NCBI RefSeq assembly: GCF_003287935.1
Contig: NZ_CP030287.1
Location: 4,492,267-4,556,266 of the forward strand
Source: Streptomyces sp. ICC1
GTDB taxonomy: Bacteria > Actinomycetota > Actinomycetes > Streptomycetales > Streptomycetaceae
Length of the DNA stretch: 64,000 nucleotides
Reading direction: 5' to 3'
Position 1 is the stretch's first letter. Every line of letters begins with the position of its first letter. Shown here in pieces: positions 42,190 to 51,149 of this stretch. Below the pieces are notes generated by a model. The model worked only from the letters and a program-made list of their open reading frames with translations, was not told the origin of the DNA and made no database searches. The position numbers and the translations under genes are program-made.

Positions 42190-43155
42190 CTAGCGACGCC
42201 GCATGTCCGCGACCCGGGCCCGCTCGCCCGCCGCAGCCACCTGCTGCTCGTGCAACGACCCCGCGCTACGCAGCTGCGCGGTCGGCCCGCCACGCCGCTG
42301 CACCGGCAGCGGCGATTCCCGGCGCGGCCGCCGCCCGGCCATCCCCTCGCCGGATCCACCGCCGGAGGCACTCGCTCCGCCGGCCACCGTGATCTGCACG
42401 CCCTGGTCCGCCAGCGCCTGCAACTCCGTACCGGCCCGGTCGTCGTGCGGTGGCGGCTCGTCCGTCACCAGCCGCGTGATCACGTCCGTCGGCACGGTCT
42501 GGAACATGGTGTCCGTCCCGAGCTTCGTGTGGTCGGCGAGGACCACCACCTCCGCGGCGGCCTGCACCAGCGCCCGGTCCACGCTCGCGGAGAGCATGTT
42601 GGACGTGGACAGCCCGCGCTCGGCGGTCAGCCCGCTGCCGGACAGGAAGGCCCGCGAGACCCGCAGGCCCTGGAGGGACTGCTCGGCACCGCTTCCGACC
42701 AGCGCGTAGTTGGACCCGCGCAGGGTTCCGCCGGTCATCACCACCTCCACCCGGTTCGCATGGGCCAGGGCCTGTGCGACGAGCAGCGAGTTGGTGACCA
42801 CGGTGAGTCCGGGCACCCGGGCGAGCCGGCGGGCCAGCTCCTGGGTCGTGGTGCCCGCGCCGACGACGATGGCCTCGCCCTCTTCGACGAGACCGGCCGC
42901 GACATCGGCAATGGCGGTCTTCTCCGCCGTCGCGAGATGGGACTTTTGCGGAAAGCCGGATTCCCGCGTGAAACCGCCCGGCAATACCGCACCGCCGTGC
43001 CGGCGGTCGAGGAGTCCTTCTGCCTCCAGTGCCCGCACGTCCCGCCGTACGGTCACTTCGGAGGTCTGGACGACGCGGGCGAGCTCCCGGAGCGATACCG
43101 CTCCGTTGGCCCGCACCATTTCGAGGATCAATTGGCGACGTTCTGCAGCGAACAC
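42190..43155 (-). CDS. DeoR-family transcriptional regulator
   Basis: 321 residues, GTG start. N-terminal HTH (RRQLILEMVRANGAVSLREL, TSEVTVRRDVRALEAEGLLD) and a DeoR sensor domain with GAGTTTQELARRL and ADHTKLGTDTMF. The sensor binds a phosphorylated sugar or nucleoside as effector. Unusually, the last 80 residues are a low-complexity Arg/Gly/Gln-rich tail. It is downstream of the LpdA-type gene on the same strand but separated by a terminator. The likely target is unknown; nucleoside catabolism would fit its neighbours at 45699 and 46545. Confidence 0.87.
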   Translation of the reverse strand: MFAAERRQLILEMVRANGAVSLRELARVVQTSEVTVRRDVRALEAEGLLDRRHGGAVLPGGFTRESGFPQKSHLATAEKTAIADVAAGLVEEGEAIVVGAGTTTQELARRLARVPGLTVVTNSLLVAQALAHANRVEVVMTGGTLRGSNYALVGSGAEQSLQGLRVSRAFLSGSGLTAERGLSTSNMLSASVDRALVQAAAEVVVLADHTKLGTDTMFQTVPTDVITRLVTDEPPPHDDRAGTELQALADQGVQITVAGGASASGGGSGEGMAGRRPRRESPLPVQRRGGPTAQLRSAGSLHEQQVAAAGERARVADMRRR

Positions 43156-43250
43156 GAAACTGACAGTAACCCCAACGACCGTCTGCTTTCAGCTCCTTGC
43201 GCCGGAATTCCGAAGTTGTCCATACCGTGAGCCGACTAGTGGTATACGCG

Positions 43251-43287
43251 GTCGGCCCGTCGCGCACTTGCTCCGCGACGGGCCGAC
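43251..43287 (-). terminator. Terminator after the LpdA-type gene
   Basis: Perfect 14-bp stem (43251-43264 with 43274-43287), 44 nt after the stop codon of the gene at 43331. Confidence 0.75.
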
Positions 43288-43330
43288 CGTCTGCTCCAAA
43301 ACCCTTGCGCACAAGGGTCGTTATCGGTGT

Positions 43331-44770
43331 TTACGCCTCGTCGCCGGACTTGCGGGTGTGCAGCTGGCGGGCGGCCTCCGCGATCGAACCCGACAAGGAG
43401 GGGTACACGGTGAACGCGTTTGCGATCTGCTCGACCGTCAGGTTGTTGTCGACGGCGATCGAGATCGGGTGGATGAGTTCGCTCGCGCGCGGCGAGACGA
43501 CCACGCCACCGACGACGATCCCGGTGCCGGGGCGGCAGAACATCTTCACGAAGCCGTCCCGGATGCCCTGCATCTTGGCGCGCGGGTTGCGCAGCAGCGG
43601 GAGCTTCACGACCCGGGCGTCGATCTTGCCGGAGTCCACGTCGGCCTGGGTGTAGCCGACGGTGGCGATCTCGGGGTCGGTGAAGACGTTGGAGGAGACC
43701 GTCTTCAGGTTCAGCGGGGCCACCGCGTCGCCGAGGAAGTGGTACATCGCGATGCGCCCCTGCATGGCGGCCACGGACGCCAGCGCGAAGATCCCGGTCA
43801 CGTCGCCGGCCGCGTACACGCCGGGCGAGGAGGTCCGGGAGACCTTGTCGGTCCAGATGTGCCCGGACTCCTTGAGCTTGACCCCGGACTCCTCCAGGTT
43901 CATGCCGGTGGTGTTGGGCACCGCGCCGACCGCCATCAGGCAGTGCGTGCCCGTGATGACCCGGCCGTCGGAGAGGGTGACCTCGACCCGGTCGCCCACG
44001 CGCTTGGCGGACTCGGCGCGGGAGCGGCCGATGACGTTCATGCCGCGGCGGCGGAAGACGTCCTCCAGCACGGCGGCGGCGTCCGGGTCCTCGCCGGGCA
44101 GCACGCGGTCGCGGGAGGACACGAGGGTCACCCGGGAGCCGAGTGCCTGGTAGGCGCCGGCGAACTCGGCGCCGGTCACGCCGGAGCCGACCACGATGAG
44201 CTCCTCGGGGAGCTCATCGAGGTCGTAGACCTGGGTCCAGTTCAAGATCCGCTCGCCGTCGGGCATGGCGTCGGGGATCTCGCGGGGGTGCCCGCCGGTC
44301 GCGATGAGCACGGCGTCGGCGGTCAGGATCGTCTCGCTGCCGTCGGCGGCGGTGACGATGACGTCCCGCGTGCCGTCGATGCCCTGCGGGCCGCCGAGCT
44401 TGCCGCGGCCCCGTACGACGCGGGCGCCGGCCCGGGTGACGGAGGCGGTGATGTCGTGCGACTGGGCGAGCGCGAGGCGCTTGACGCGCCGGTTCACCTT
44501 GCCGAGGTCCACGCCGACGACACGCGCGGCCTGCTCGATGTGCGGGGTGTCGTCCGCGACGACGATCCCGAGCTCCTCGTACGACGAGTCGAAGGTCGTC
44601 ATGACCTCGGCGGTCGCGATGAGGGTCTTGGAGGGCACGCAGTCGGTGAGCACCGACGCCCCGCCCAGACCGTCGCAGTCCACGACGGTCACCTCCGCGC
44701 CGAGCTGGGCCCCCACGAGGGCCGCCTCATACCCGCCTGGTCCGCCGCCGATGATCACGATCCGGGTCAC
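43331..44770 (-). CDS. LpdA-type NAD(P)H quinone reductase (flavoprotein disulfide reductase family)
   Basis: 479 residues. FAD motif [16 protein letters not shown] motif [16 protein letters not shown] motif YAAGDVTG and dimerisation domain are intact. The redox disulfide is broken: the segment reads [13 protein letters not shown], lacking the first Cys, and the C-terminal catalytic His-x-x-x-x-Glu is YPSLSGS. This is the pattern of M. tuberculosis LpdA (Rv3303c), which reduces quinones rather than lipoamide, so it is annotated here as a quinone reductase rather than dihydrolipoyl dehydrogenase. Confidence 0.85.
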   Translation of the reverse strand: MTRIVIIGGGPGGYEAALVGAQLGAEVTVVDCDGLGGASVLTDCVPSKTLIATAEVMTTFDSSYEELGIVVADDTPHIEQAARVVGVDLGKVNRRVKRLALAQSHDITASVTRAGARVVRGRGKLGGPQGIDGTRDVIVTAADGSETILTADAVLIATGGHPREIPDAMPDGERILNWTQVYDLDELPEELIVVGSGVTGAEFAGAYQALGSRVTLVSSRDRVLPGEDPDAAAVLEDVFRRRGMNVIGRSRAESAKRVGDRVEVTLSDGRVITGTHCLMAVGAVPNTTGMNLEESGVKLKESGHIWTDKVSRTSSPGVYAAGDVTGIFALASVAAMQGRIAMYHFLGDAVAPLNLKTVSSNVFTDPEIATVGYTQADVDSGKIDARVVKLPLLRNPRAKMQGIRDGFVKMFCRPGTGIVVGGVVVSPRASELIHPISIAVDNNLTVEQIANAFTVYPSLSGSIAEAARQLHTRKSGDEA

Positions 44771-45077
44771 GAAAACTCCGCCTCACGTCTACCCGGCCGG
44801 CTGCCGCCCCGGCCGGGGCTTCCGGGGGTCTCCCCGGGGGATGCATTCCGTGCCCCATTGTCCCGCACGCATCAAGGTGCTTCACCCCCAGCCCGCCGTA
44901 CGGGCGGCGGGCGCGGCCCCGGCCCGCCCAAGGCCAGGCCAGGGCCCTGCCCGTACGCGACGGGGTCCGCCGGTGCCCGGGCGCCGGGCCCGCCGCGCCG
45001 CCCCGGGGGCCGGCGCCCGTCCGCCCGGGGGCCGGGGCCCCGTCCGGCCGGGCACGCGACGGAGGCCGCCCCTCCCG
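44771..45077. other. GC-rich divergent intergenic region
   Basis: About 300 bp between the LpdA-type and cyclotransferase genes. It is extremely GC-rich with G/C runs (44880-45040) and has no supportable gene or repeat. Confidence 0.4.
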
Positions 45078-45083
45078 TACCCT
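45078..45083 (+). promoter_or_regulatory. -10 box of a leaderless promoter for the cyclotransferase gene
   Basis: TACCCT ends 7 nt before the ATG at 45091; no Shine-Dalgarno sequence. Confidence 0.45.
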
Positions 45084-45090
45084 CGACCCC

Positions 45091-45528
45091 ATGTCGCTCT
45101 ACGCCGCGTACGCCGGCAACCTCGACCCGCGGCTGATGACGCGCCGCGCTCCGCATTCGCCGCTGCGCGGCACGGGCTGGATCAACGACTGGCGGCTGAC
45201 CTTCGGTGGCGAGCAGATGGGCTGGGAGGGCGCGCTGGCGACGATCGTCGAAGCACCCCGCCACCAGGTCTTCGTCGCGCTGTACGACGTCGCCCCGCTG
45301 GACGAGGACTCCATGGACCGGTGGGAGGGCGTCGGGCTCGACATCTACCGCCGGATGCGGGTGCGCGTGCACACGCTGGACGGCGAGGAGGCCGCCTGGG
45401 TGTACGTCCTGAACGGCTACGAGGGCGGCCTGCCCTCGGCCCGCTACCTGGGAGAGCTCGCCGACGCGGCCGAGTCCGCGGGCGCCCCCCACGACTACGT
45501 GATGGAACTGCGCAAGCGCCCCTGCTGA
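45091..45528 (+). CDS. Gamma-glutamylcyclotransferase family protein
   Basis: 145 residues, GGCT/AIG2-like fold. [18 protein letters not shown] holds the Y-x-x-Y/F-G-N substrate loop, and SMDRWEGVG holds the probable catalytic Glu. Members release 5-oxoproline from gamma-glutamyl amines or glutathione-related compounds; the actual substrate is unknown. The ATG at 45091 is 7 nt after a -10 box. A dispersed extragenic palindrome begins at its stop codon. Confidence 0.85.
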   Translation: MSLYAAYAGNLDPRLMTRRAPHSPLRGTGWINDWRLTFGGEQMGWEGALATIVEAPRHQVFVALYDVAPLDEDSMDRWEGVGLDIYRRMRVRVHTLDGEEAAWVYVLNGYEGGLPSARYLGELADAAESAGAPHDYVMELRKRPC

Positions 45529-45578
45529 ATCCAGCCCCGCCGGCGTTTGAGGCGCGGGGTCCGGGGCGGAGCCCCGGC
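45528..45578. repeat. Dispersed extragenic GC-rich element
   Basis: Starts AATCCAGCCCCGCCGGCGTT and continues TGAGGCGCGGGGTCCGGGGC then GGAGCCCCGG. I recognise this wording as a sequence repeated in many intergenic regions of streptomycetes. It overlaps the stop codon of the cyclotransferase. Its first part equals the arm of the terminator at 42105-42150. Confidence 0.65.
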
Positions 45579-45685
45579 AACGGCGCCGCACCGCCCACCC
45601 CGACGGGGACAATTCGTCGGAAACGACAAGGCAACGATCCGAACACCGTGAGCTGCGCCATCTACGCGCGTAGGCGAAGAGGGGC

Positions 45686-45691
45686 TACGCT
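45686..45691 (+). promoter_or_regulatory. -10 box of a leaderless promoter for the PNP gene
   Basis: TACGCT ends 7 nt before the GTG at 45699, which supports that start codon. Confidence 0.45.
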
Positions 45692-45698
45692 CTTCCGC

Positions 45699-46505
45699 GT
45701 GAACGCATCTGTTACCGACCCCTTCGCCGCCGCCGACGCCGCAGCCGCCCGACTCCGCGAGCTGACCGGCGCCGAGACCCACGATGTCGCCCTCGTGATG
45801 GGCTCCGGCTGGGCCCCCGCCGCAGAGGCGCTCGGTGCGCCCGAGGCCGAGTTCCCGGTCACCGACCTGCCCGGCTTCCCGCCCCCCGCCGTCGAGGGCC
45901 ACGGCGGCAAGATCCGCTCGTACAAGATCGGCGACAGGCGCGCGCTGCTCTTCCTCGGCCGGACCCACTACTACGAGGGCCGCGGCGTCGCCGCCGTCGC
46001 CCACGGCGTGCGCACCGCCGTCGCCGCCGGCTGCAAGACCGTCGTCCTGACCAACGGCTGCGGCGGTCTGCGCGAGGGCATGAAGCCCGGTCAGCCCGTG
46101 CTGATCAGCGACCACCTCAACCTGACGGCCACCTCGCCGATCGTCGGCGCGAACTTCGTGGACCTCACCGACCTGTACTCGCCGCGCCTGCGCGCGATGT
46201 GCAAGGAGATCGACGAGACCCTCGAAGAGGGCGTCTACGTGCAGTTCCCCGGCCCGCACTACGAGACCCCGGCCGAGATCAACATGATCCGCGTCATGGG
46301 CGCCGACCTGGTCGGCATGTCCACCGTGCTGGAGGCCATCGCCGCCCGTGAGGCCGGCGCCGAGGTGCTCGGCATCTCGCTGGTCACCAACCTGGCGGCG
46401 GGCATCTCCGGCGAGCCGCTGAACCACGAAGAGGTGCTGCAGGCCGGCCGCGACTCGGCCGCGCGCATGGGCAAGCTGCTGACCCAGGTCCTCGCCCGGA
46501 TCTGA
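45699..46505 (+). CDS. Purine-nucleoside phosphorylase
   Basis: 268 residues, trimeric type [20 protein letters not shown] (phosphate loop), [48 protein letters not shown] (purine site with Glu) and [16 protein letters not shown] are diagnostic. It splits inosine or guanosine to base and ribose-1-phosphate. GTG 45699 is the leaderless start. The phosphohexomutase gene follows 39 nt downstream and could process the sugar phosphate. Confidence 0.93.
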   Translation: MNASVTDPFAAADAAAARLRELTGAETHDVALVMGSGWAPAAEALGAPEAEFPVTDLPGFPPPAVEGHGGKIRSYKIGDRRALLFLGRTHYYEGRGVAAVAHGVRTAVAAGCKTVVLTNGCGGLREGMKPGQPVLISDHLNLTATSPIVGANFVDLTDLYSPRLRAMCKEIDETLEEGVYVQFPGPHYETPAEINMIRVMGADLVGMSTVLEAIAAREAGAEVLGISLVTNLAAGISGEPLNHEEVLQAGRDSAARMGKLLTQVLARI

Positions 46506-46544
46506 CCGAGCGACCCGACCGACCGACGAGAGGTAGTGCAGGAC

Positions 46545-48206
46545 GTGCAGGACGATCTGATCGCACGGGCCCAGGCCTGGCTGGCCGAGGACCCGGACCC
46601 GGAGACGGCGGACGAGCTCGCGAAGCTCATCGAGACGTCGGCGGACGCCGGGGTGGCGGCCGAGCTCGCGGACCGCTTCTCCGGCATGCTCCAGTTCGGC
46701 ACCGCCGGGCTCCGCGGCGAGCTGGGCGCGGGCCCGATGCGGATGAACCGGAACGTGGTCATCCGGGCCGCGGCGGGCCTCGCGGCCTACCTCAAGGCCC
46801 AGGGGCACGCCGGCGGCCTGGTCGTCGTCGGCTACGACGCCCGCTACAAGTCGGCCGACTTCGCCCGCGACACCGCCGCCGTGATGATCGGCGCCGGGCT
46901 GCGCGCGGCCGTCCTGCCCCGCCCGCTGCCGACGCCCGTCCTCGCCTACGCCATAAGGCACCTGGGCGCCGTCGCCGGCGTCGAGGTGACCGCGAGCCAC
47001 AACCCGCCCCGGGACAACGGCTACAAGGTCTACCTCGGCGACGGCTCGCAGATCGTCTCCCCGGCCGACGCCGAGATCGCCGCGCAGATCGACGCGATCG
47101 CCGCGCTGGCCGACGTACCGCGCGCGGACAGCGGCTGGCAGGACCTCGGCGACGAGGTCCTGGAGGCCTACCTGGAGCGCACGGACGCCGTCCTGACCCC
47201 CGGGTCCGCCCGGGGCGTGCGGACCGTCTACACGGCCATGCACGGCGTCGGCAAGGACGTCGTCCTGGCCGCCTTCGCCCGCGCGGGCTTCCCGGCCCCG
47301 GTCCTCGTGGCCGAGCAGGCGGAGCCGGACCCGGCCTTCCCGACCGTGGCCTTCCCGAACCCGGAAGAGCCCGGCGCGATGGACCTGGCCTTCGCGACGG
47401 CCGCCCGGGCGAACCCGGACATCGTCATCGCCAACGACCCGGACGCCGACCGCTGCGCGGTGGCCGTCCCGGACGCCGCGTCCGCCACCGGCTGGCGGAT
47501 GCTGCGCGGCGACGAGGTCGGCGCGCTGCTCGCCGCCCACCTGGTGCACAAGGGCGCCACGGGCGTCTTCGCCGAGTCGATCGTCTCCTCCTCCCTCCTC
47601 GGGCGGATCGCGGAGGCGGCGGGCCTGGGCTACGAGGAGACCCTCACGGGCTTCAAGTGGATCTCCCGCGTCGAGGGCCTGCGCTACGGGTACGAGGAGG
47701 CGCTCGGCTACTGCGTGGACCCCGAGGGCGTCCGCGACAAGGACGGCGTCACCGCCGCCCTGCTCGTCGCCGAACTGGCCTCGGAGCTCAAGGAGCAGGG
47801 CCGGACCCTGACCGACCTGCTGGACGACCTGGCGATGGCCCACGGGCTGCACGCCACCGACCAGCTGTCGGTCCGCGTGGAGGACCTGTCGGTCATCGCC
47901 TCGGCGATGGCGGCGCTGCGCGCGGAGCCCCCGGTCTCGCTGGCGGGCCTGCGGGTCGCCTCGGCGGAGGACCTGAACCAGGGCACGGCGACGCTCCCGC
48001 CCACGGACGGGCTGCGCTACTACCTGGAGGGCGACTACAAGGCCCGGGTGATCGTGCGTCCGTCGGGCACGGAGCCGAAGCTGAAGTGCTACCTGGAGGT
48101 CGTGGTCCCGGTGGCGGAGGCCTCGGACCTCGAACCGGCCCGCGCGCGCGGCCGGGAAGTGCTCGACGCGATCAAGAAGGACCTCGCGGCGGCGGCCGGC
48201 ATCTGA
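46545..48206 (+). CDS. Phospho-sugar mutase (phosphomannomutase/phosphoglucomutase family)
   Basis: 553 residues of the alpha-D-phosphohexomutase superfamily. Four domains show FGTAGLRGELGAGPMRMNR, phosphoserine loop VTASHNPPRDNGYKVY, metal loop NDPDADRCAV, sugar loop GFKWISRVEGL and phosphate loop IVRPSGTEPKLK. The length is that of the long PGM2-like phosphopentomutase/glucose-1,6-bisphosphate synthase group, so it may convert ribose-1-phosphate from PNP rather than hexose phosphates. GTG 46545 has GAGAGG 11 nt upstream; GTG 46536 would be too close to it. Confidence 0.9.
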   Translation: MQDDLIARAQAWLAEDPDPETADELAKLIETSADAGVAAELADRFSGMLQFGTAGLRGELGAGPMRMNRNVVIRAAAGLAAYLKAQGHAGGLVVVGYDARYKSADFARDTAAVMIGAGLRAAVLPRPLPTPVLAYAIRHLGAVAGVEVTASHNPPRDNGYKVYLGDGSQIVSPADAEIAAQIDAIAALADVPRADSGWQDLGDEVLEAYLERTDAVLTPGSARGVRTVYTAMHGVGKDVVLAAFARAGFPAPVLVAEQAEPDPAFPTVAFPNPEEPGAMDLAFATAARANPDIVIANDPDADRCAVAVPDAASATGWRMLRGDEVGALLAAHLVHKGATGVFAESIVSSSLLGRIAEAAGLGYEETLTGFKWISRVEGLRYGYEEALGYCVDPEGVRDKDGVTAALLVAELASELKEQGRTLTDLLDDLAMAHGLHATDQLSVRVEDLSVIASAMAALRAEPPVSLAGLRVASAEDLNQGTATLPPTDGLRYYLEGDYKARVIVRPSGTEPKLKCYLEVVVPVAEASDLEPARARGREVLDAIKKDLAAAAGI

Positions 48207-48320
48207 CTTTCCCCGTGCCGCTCGCACGGCTCGGCCCTGGCGGGCCTCTCCGGCTTCGCGGCGCTGCGCCGGACTCCGTCCGGCGACCCGTCGGCACGAC
48301 GTCGGCCCCCGAGTCCCGAC

Positions 48321-48350
48321 CGGCCCCGGACCCATTGGTCCGGGGCCGTT
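48321..48350. terminator. Terminator between the phosphomutase and tautomerase genes
   Basis: 12-bp stem (48321-48332 with 48337-48348), a CATT loop, between convergent genes. Confidence 0.75.
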
Positions 48351-48367
48351 CGGCGTTGCCGGGGCGG

Positions 48368-48625
48368 TCAGCCGGCGTACGGGTTGAACGGCGGCGCCGG
48401 GGCCGCCGGCCGCGCGGCCCGGGTCTGGGCGCGGCGGCGGTACTCCGCGGTCGGCAGGCCGCCGACGCCCCAGCTCTCCAGGTCGACCTCCTCGATGACG
48501 ACGAAGGTGGTGGCGGGGTCCTTGTCGAGGACGTCGACCAGCAGGCCGGTGACCCCGGCGATGATCTCCGCCTTCTGGGCGGCGGTGGCACCCTCGCGGG
48601 TGATCTTCACATTGACGTACGGCAC
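48368..48625 (-). CDS. 4-oxalocrotonate tautomerase family protein
   Basis: 85 residues: the conserved catalytic Pro follows the initiator Met (PYVNVKITREGATAAQKAEI), then the beta-alpha-beta unit GLLVDVLDKDPATTFVVIEE. About 20 residues longer than 4-OT, with a Pro/Ala-rich tail ending NPYAG. It lies 42 nt downstream of the SDR gene and probably shares its operon. The substrate is unknown. Confidence 0.88.
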   Translation of the reverse strand: MPYVNVKITREGATAAQKAEIIAGVTGLLVDVLDKDPATTFVVIEEVDLESWGVGGLPTAEYRRRAQTRAARPAAPAPPFNPYAG

Positions 48626-48667
48626 GGTGCGGGTCCTCTCGGGATGCGGGGAGCGGGGGCGGGGCGT

Positions 48668-49447
48668 TCAGGAGCGGCCGGTGACATGGCCGCCGTCCAC
48701 GCGCAGGACGTGGCCCGTGACGAACTCCGCGTCCGCGAGGTAGAGGACCGCCTGCGAGATCTCCGCGACCTCGCCGACCCGGTTCAGCAGCGCGAGGCCC
48801 CCGTACGCGTCCACGTCGGAGCCCTCGTGCAGCGGCGTGCGGACGATGCCGGGCGCCACGAGGTTGACCCGGATGCCGTCGGCCGCGAGCTCGGCCGCCA
48901 GGCTGACCGTCAGCCCGTGCACGCCGGCCTTGCTCGCCACCGGCGCCGAGGCCGGGAAGCCGGCCAGGCCGTGGTCCACCAGGACGGTGCCGATGTTGAC
49001 GACTCCGGCGCCGCGCCCCTGCGCGCGCACCGCCCGTACGAAGGCCTGGGTGGTGAGGTAGGTGCCCTTGAGGTTGTGGGTCAGGAAGCCGTCCAGCTCC
49101 TCCTCGGTGACCTCGGTGAAGGGCTTGGACTCGAAGGTCCCGGCGTTGTTCACGAGGACGTCGACGCTCCCGAAGCGGTCGAGGGCGGTCCGGACGAGGG
49201 CCTCGCCGGTGCCCGGGTCGGCGATGTCCCCGGCGACCCAGGCGGTGCGCTCCGGGCGGCCGAGGACGGCCGCGGCCTTGGCGAGGCGGCCGGCGTCGCG
49301 ACCGTTGAGGACGACGTTGGCGCCCCGGTCCAGGAAGGCGCGGGCGATGTCCAGCCCGATGCCGCTGGAGGAGCCCGTGACGAGGGCGGTACGGGTGCCG
49401 TGGGCGGCGGCGCTGTCGGTCATGGCGTCGGTCATGGCGTCGGACAT
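48668..49447 (-). CDS. SDR-family oxidoreductase with an atypical active site
   Basis: 259 residues. Rossmann motif TGSSSGIGLDIARAFL and NNAG in VDVLVNNAGTF are normal. The catalytic YxxxK is not: the segment reads PASAPVASKAGVHGL, so the lysine is present but the tyrosine position is Pro, and the serine region reads VVNIGTVLV. It may be catalytically different or inactive as a dehydrogenase. Several ATGs lie near the N-terminus. Divergent from a LysR gene that probably controls it together with the tautomerase. Confidence 0.85.
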   Translation of the reverse strand: MSDAMTDAMTDSAAAHGTRTALVTGSSSGIGLDIARAFLDRGANVVLNGRDAGRLAKAAAVLGRPERTAWVAGDIADPGTGEALVRTALDRFGSVDVLVNNAGTFESKPFTEVTEEELDGFLTHNLKGTYLTTQAFVRAVRAQGRGAGVVNIGTVLVDHGLAGFPASAPVASKAGVHGLTVSLAAELAADGIRVNLVAPGIVRTPLHEGSDVDAYGGLALLNRVGEVAEISQAVLYLADAEFVTGHVLRVDGGHVTGRS

Positions 49448-49561
49448 GGTTCGGGTGCCTTTCGTATCCGACCGGTTGGTTCACCGATCGGCGCTTCTCG
49501 CTGACACCAGAAACGTATGACCGTTCAACTCATCACACCACGACCGATTTTGAAGCATGTG

Positions 49562-49576
49562 ATAATCCACGGTTAT
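49562..49576. promoter_or_regulatory. Putative LysR operator overlapping the lysR start
   Basis: ATAATCCACGGTTAT (49562-49576): palindromic ATAA-N7-TTAT with T-N11-A geometry, overlapping the ATG at 49575. This fits negative autoregulation. Confidence 0.45.
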
Positions 49577-50483
49577 GGATGTCGACCTGCGCGACCTGCA
49601 GCTCCTGGAGGCGATGGCCGAGAGCGGCTCGCTGACCGCCGCCGCCTCGCGGCTCTTCGTGAGCCAGCCCGCCCTCAGCCAGCGCCTGACCCGGCTGGAG
49701 GACCGGCTGGGCATGCGGCTCTTCGAGCGCGCGGGCCGCCGCCTGGTCCCGAACCCGGCCGGCCGCAGGATGCTCGTCGCCGCGCGCCACGTCCTCGGCG
49801 AACTGGAGTCGGCCACCCGCGACCTGCGGGACATCCGTGACGGCAGGGACCGCCGGGTGCGCTTCGCCGCGCAGTGCAGCACCACCTTCCCGTGGCTGCC
49901 CCCCGTGCTGCGCGCGTTCCGCGAGCGGGAGCCGGACACCGAGGTGCGGATCGTCACGGTCCCCGACGACGCGCCGATCCCGGCCCTCCTCGCCGACCTC
50001 GTCGACGTCGCCCTGGTCACCAAGCCGGACACGCAGATGGACCGGGTGAGCCTGCGCCCGCTGTTCGAGGACGAGATGGTGGCCGTGGTGCCCGCCGGAC
50101 ACCACTGGGCGTCCCGCACGCACGTGACGGCCCGCGACTTCACGGGCGTGGACCTGGTCCTCTACGACGTCTACGACCAGAGCCGCATCCCCTCGGAACC
50201 GCTGCCGATCCCGCCGGGCGCCCGGCCGGCCCGCATCACCACGATGCCCCTGGTGACCGACCTGGTCATCGAGATGGCCGCGGGCGGGCAGGGCGTGGCG
50301 ATCCTGCCGAACTGGGTGGCCGCGCCGTACGCGTCCTCGCACGGCCTCGCCCTGGTCCGCATCGGGGCCCGGCCCTTGACCCGCACCTGGTTCTGCGCCA
50401 CGCGCCCCGGCCCCCTCCCGCCCCACCAGGCCGCCTTCGTGGAGGAACTGACGGCCTGCCTCACGGGCCCGCGCCTCCCCTGA
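49575..50483 (+). CDS. LysR-family transcriptional regulator
   Basis: 302 residues. N-terminal winged HTH (LRDLQLLEAMAESGSLTAAA, FVSQPALSQRLTRLEDRLG) and an effector domain with CSTTFPWLPPVLRAFRE and GGQGVAILPNW. Divergent from the SDR/tautomerase pair across 127 bp with an operator candidate over its own start. The last gene to its right is convergent (the lipoprotein at 50523). Confidence 0.9.
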   Translation: MDVDLRDLQLLEAMAESGSLTAAASRLFVSQPALSQRLTRLEDRLGMRLFERAGRRLVPNPAGRRMLVAARHVLGELESATRDLRDIRDGRDRRVRFAAQCSTTFPWLPPVLRAFREREPDTEVRIVTVPDDAPIPALLADLVDVALVTKPDTQMDRVSLRPLFEDEMVAVVPAGHHWASRTHVTARDFTGVDLVLYDVYDQSRIPSEPLPIPPGARPARITTMPLVTDLVIEMAAGGQGVAILPNWVAAPYASSHGLALVRIGARPLTRTWFCATRPGPLPPHQAAFVEELTACLTGPRLP

Positions 50484-50522
50484 AGCCGGCCGGACGGGGC
50501 CCCGCCGTCCGCCGGCGGCGCC

Positions 50523-51149
50523 TCAGGAAGGCTTCGGGAGGACCACGTCGCCCAGCGTCGGGACCGCCTCGGGCCGCGAGCGGACGGCGTCACTGCACTC
50601 CCACGCCCTCGGCGGATCCGAGTCGGGCCCGCCCAGCACCACCGGTCCCGGCCCCGCGGACACGGCGTCGCTCGAAGAGAACGTGCACACGATCTGCGAC
50701 AGCGCCACCGGCGGCAGGTCCTCGGGCTTGCGGCTGAGCCGCACCGTGCCCGCCGGGTCGCCCGCCCTCGGCGCCACCGCCAGCAGCCCGGCCGGCACCT
50801 CGGTCGAGAAGCCAGCTTCCCGCTCCTCCGCCGAGGGCTCCCGCTGCAGCGCCTCCAGCAGGGCCTGGCCGACCAGCACCATCGCGTCCCGGGACGGCCT
50901 CTTCTCCGGGACCGGGACCAGCCGCTCGACCCCGACGAGCTGGGCCCCGCAGACCAGTTCCACCGTGGCCCGGATGCCCTGCACCCCGCTCGTCCCGGCC
51001 GGCGTGGCCGCCGGGGTCTTGCACGACACCCGCGAGGGGGCCGCGCCCACGTCCACCGGAACGGTGGTCGCCCGGATCCCGCACCCCGGCAGGGCTCCCA
51101 GCGCGAACAGGCCCAGGGCCGCCAGCGCGGCCGCGCTACGCCTCGTCAC
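50523..51149 (-). CDS. Lipoprotein downstream of afsQ2
   Basis: 208 residues. Signal peptide with lipobox LPGC (about residues 20-23), so it is a membrane-anchored extracytoplasmic lipoprotein. The mature part has several Cys (RVSCKTP, ELVCGAQ, QIVCTFS, WECSDA). It overlaps the afsQ2 3' end by 14 nt, so it is part of the afsQ operon; S. coelicolor has a lipoprotein in the same place. A role in signal input to the sensor kinase is possible but not shown. Confidence 0.85.
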   Translation of the reverse strand: MTRRSAAALAALGLFALGALPGCGIRATTVPVDVGAAPSRVSCKTPAATPAGTSGVQGIRATVELVCGAQLVGVERLVPVPEKRPSRDAMVLVGQALLEALQREPSAEEREAGFSTEVPAGLLAVAPRAGDPAGTVRLSRKPEDLPPVALSQIVCTFSSSDAVSAGPGPVVLGGPDSDPPRAWECSDAVRSRPEAVPTLGDVVLPKPS

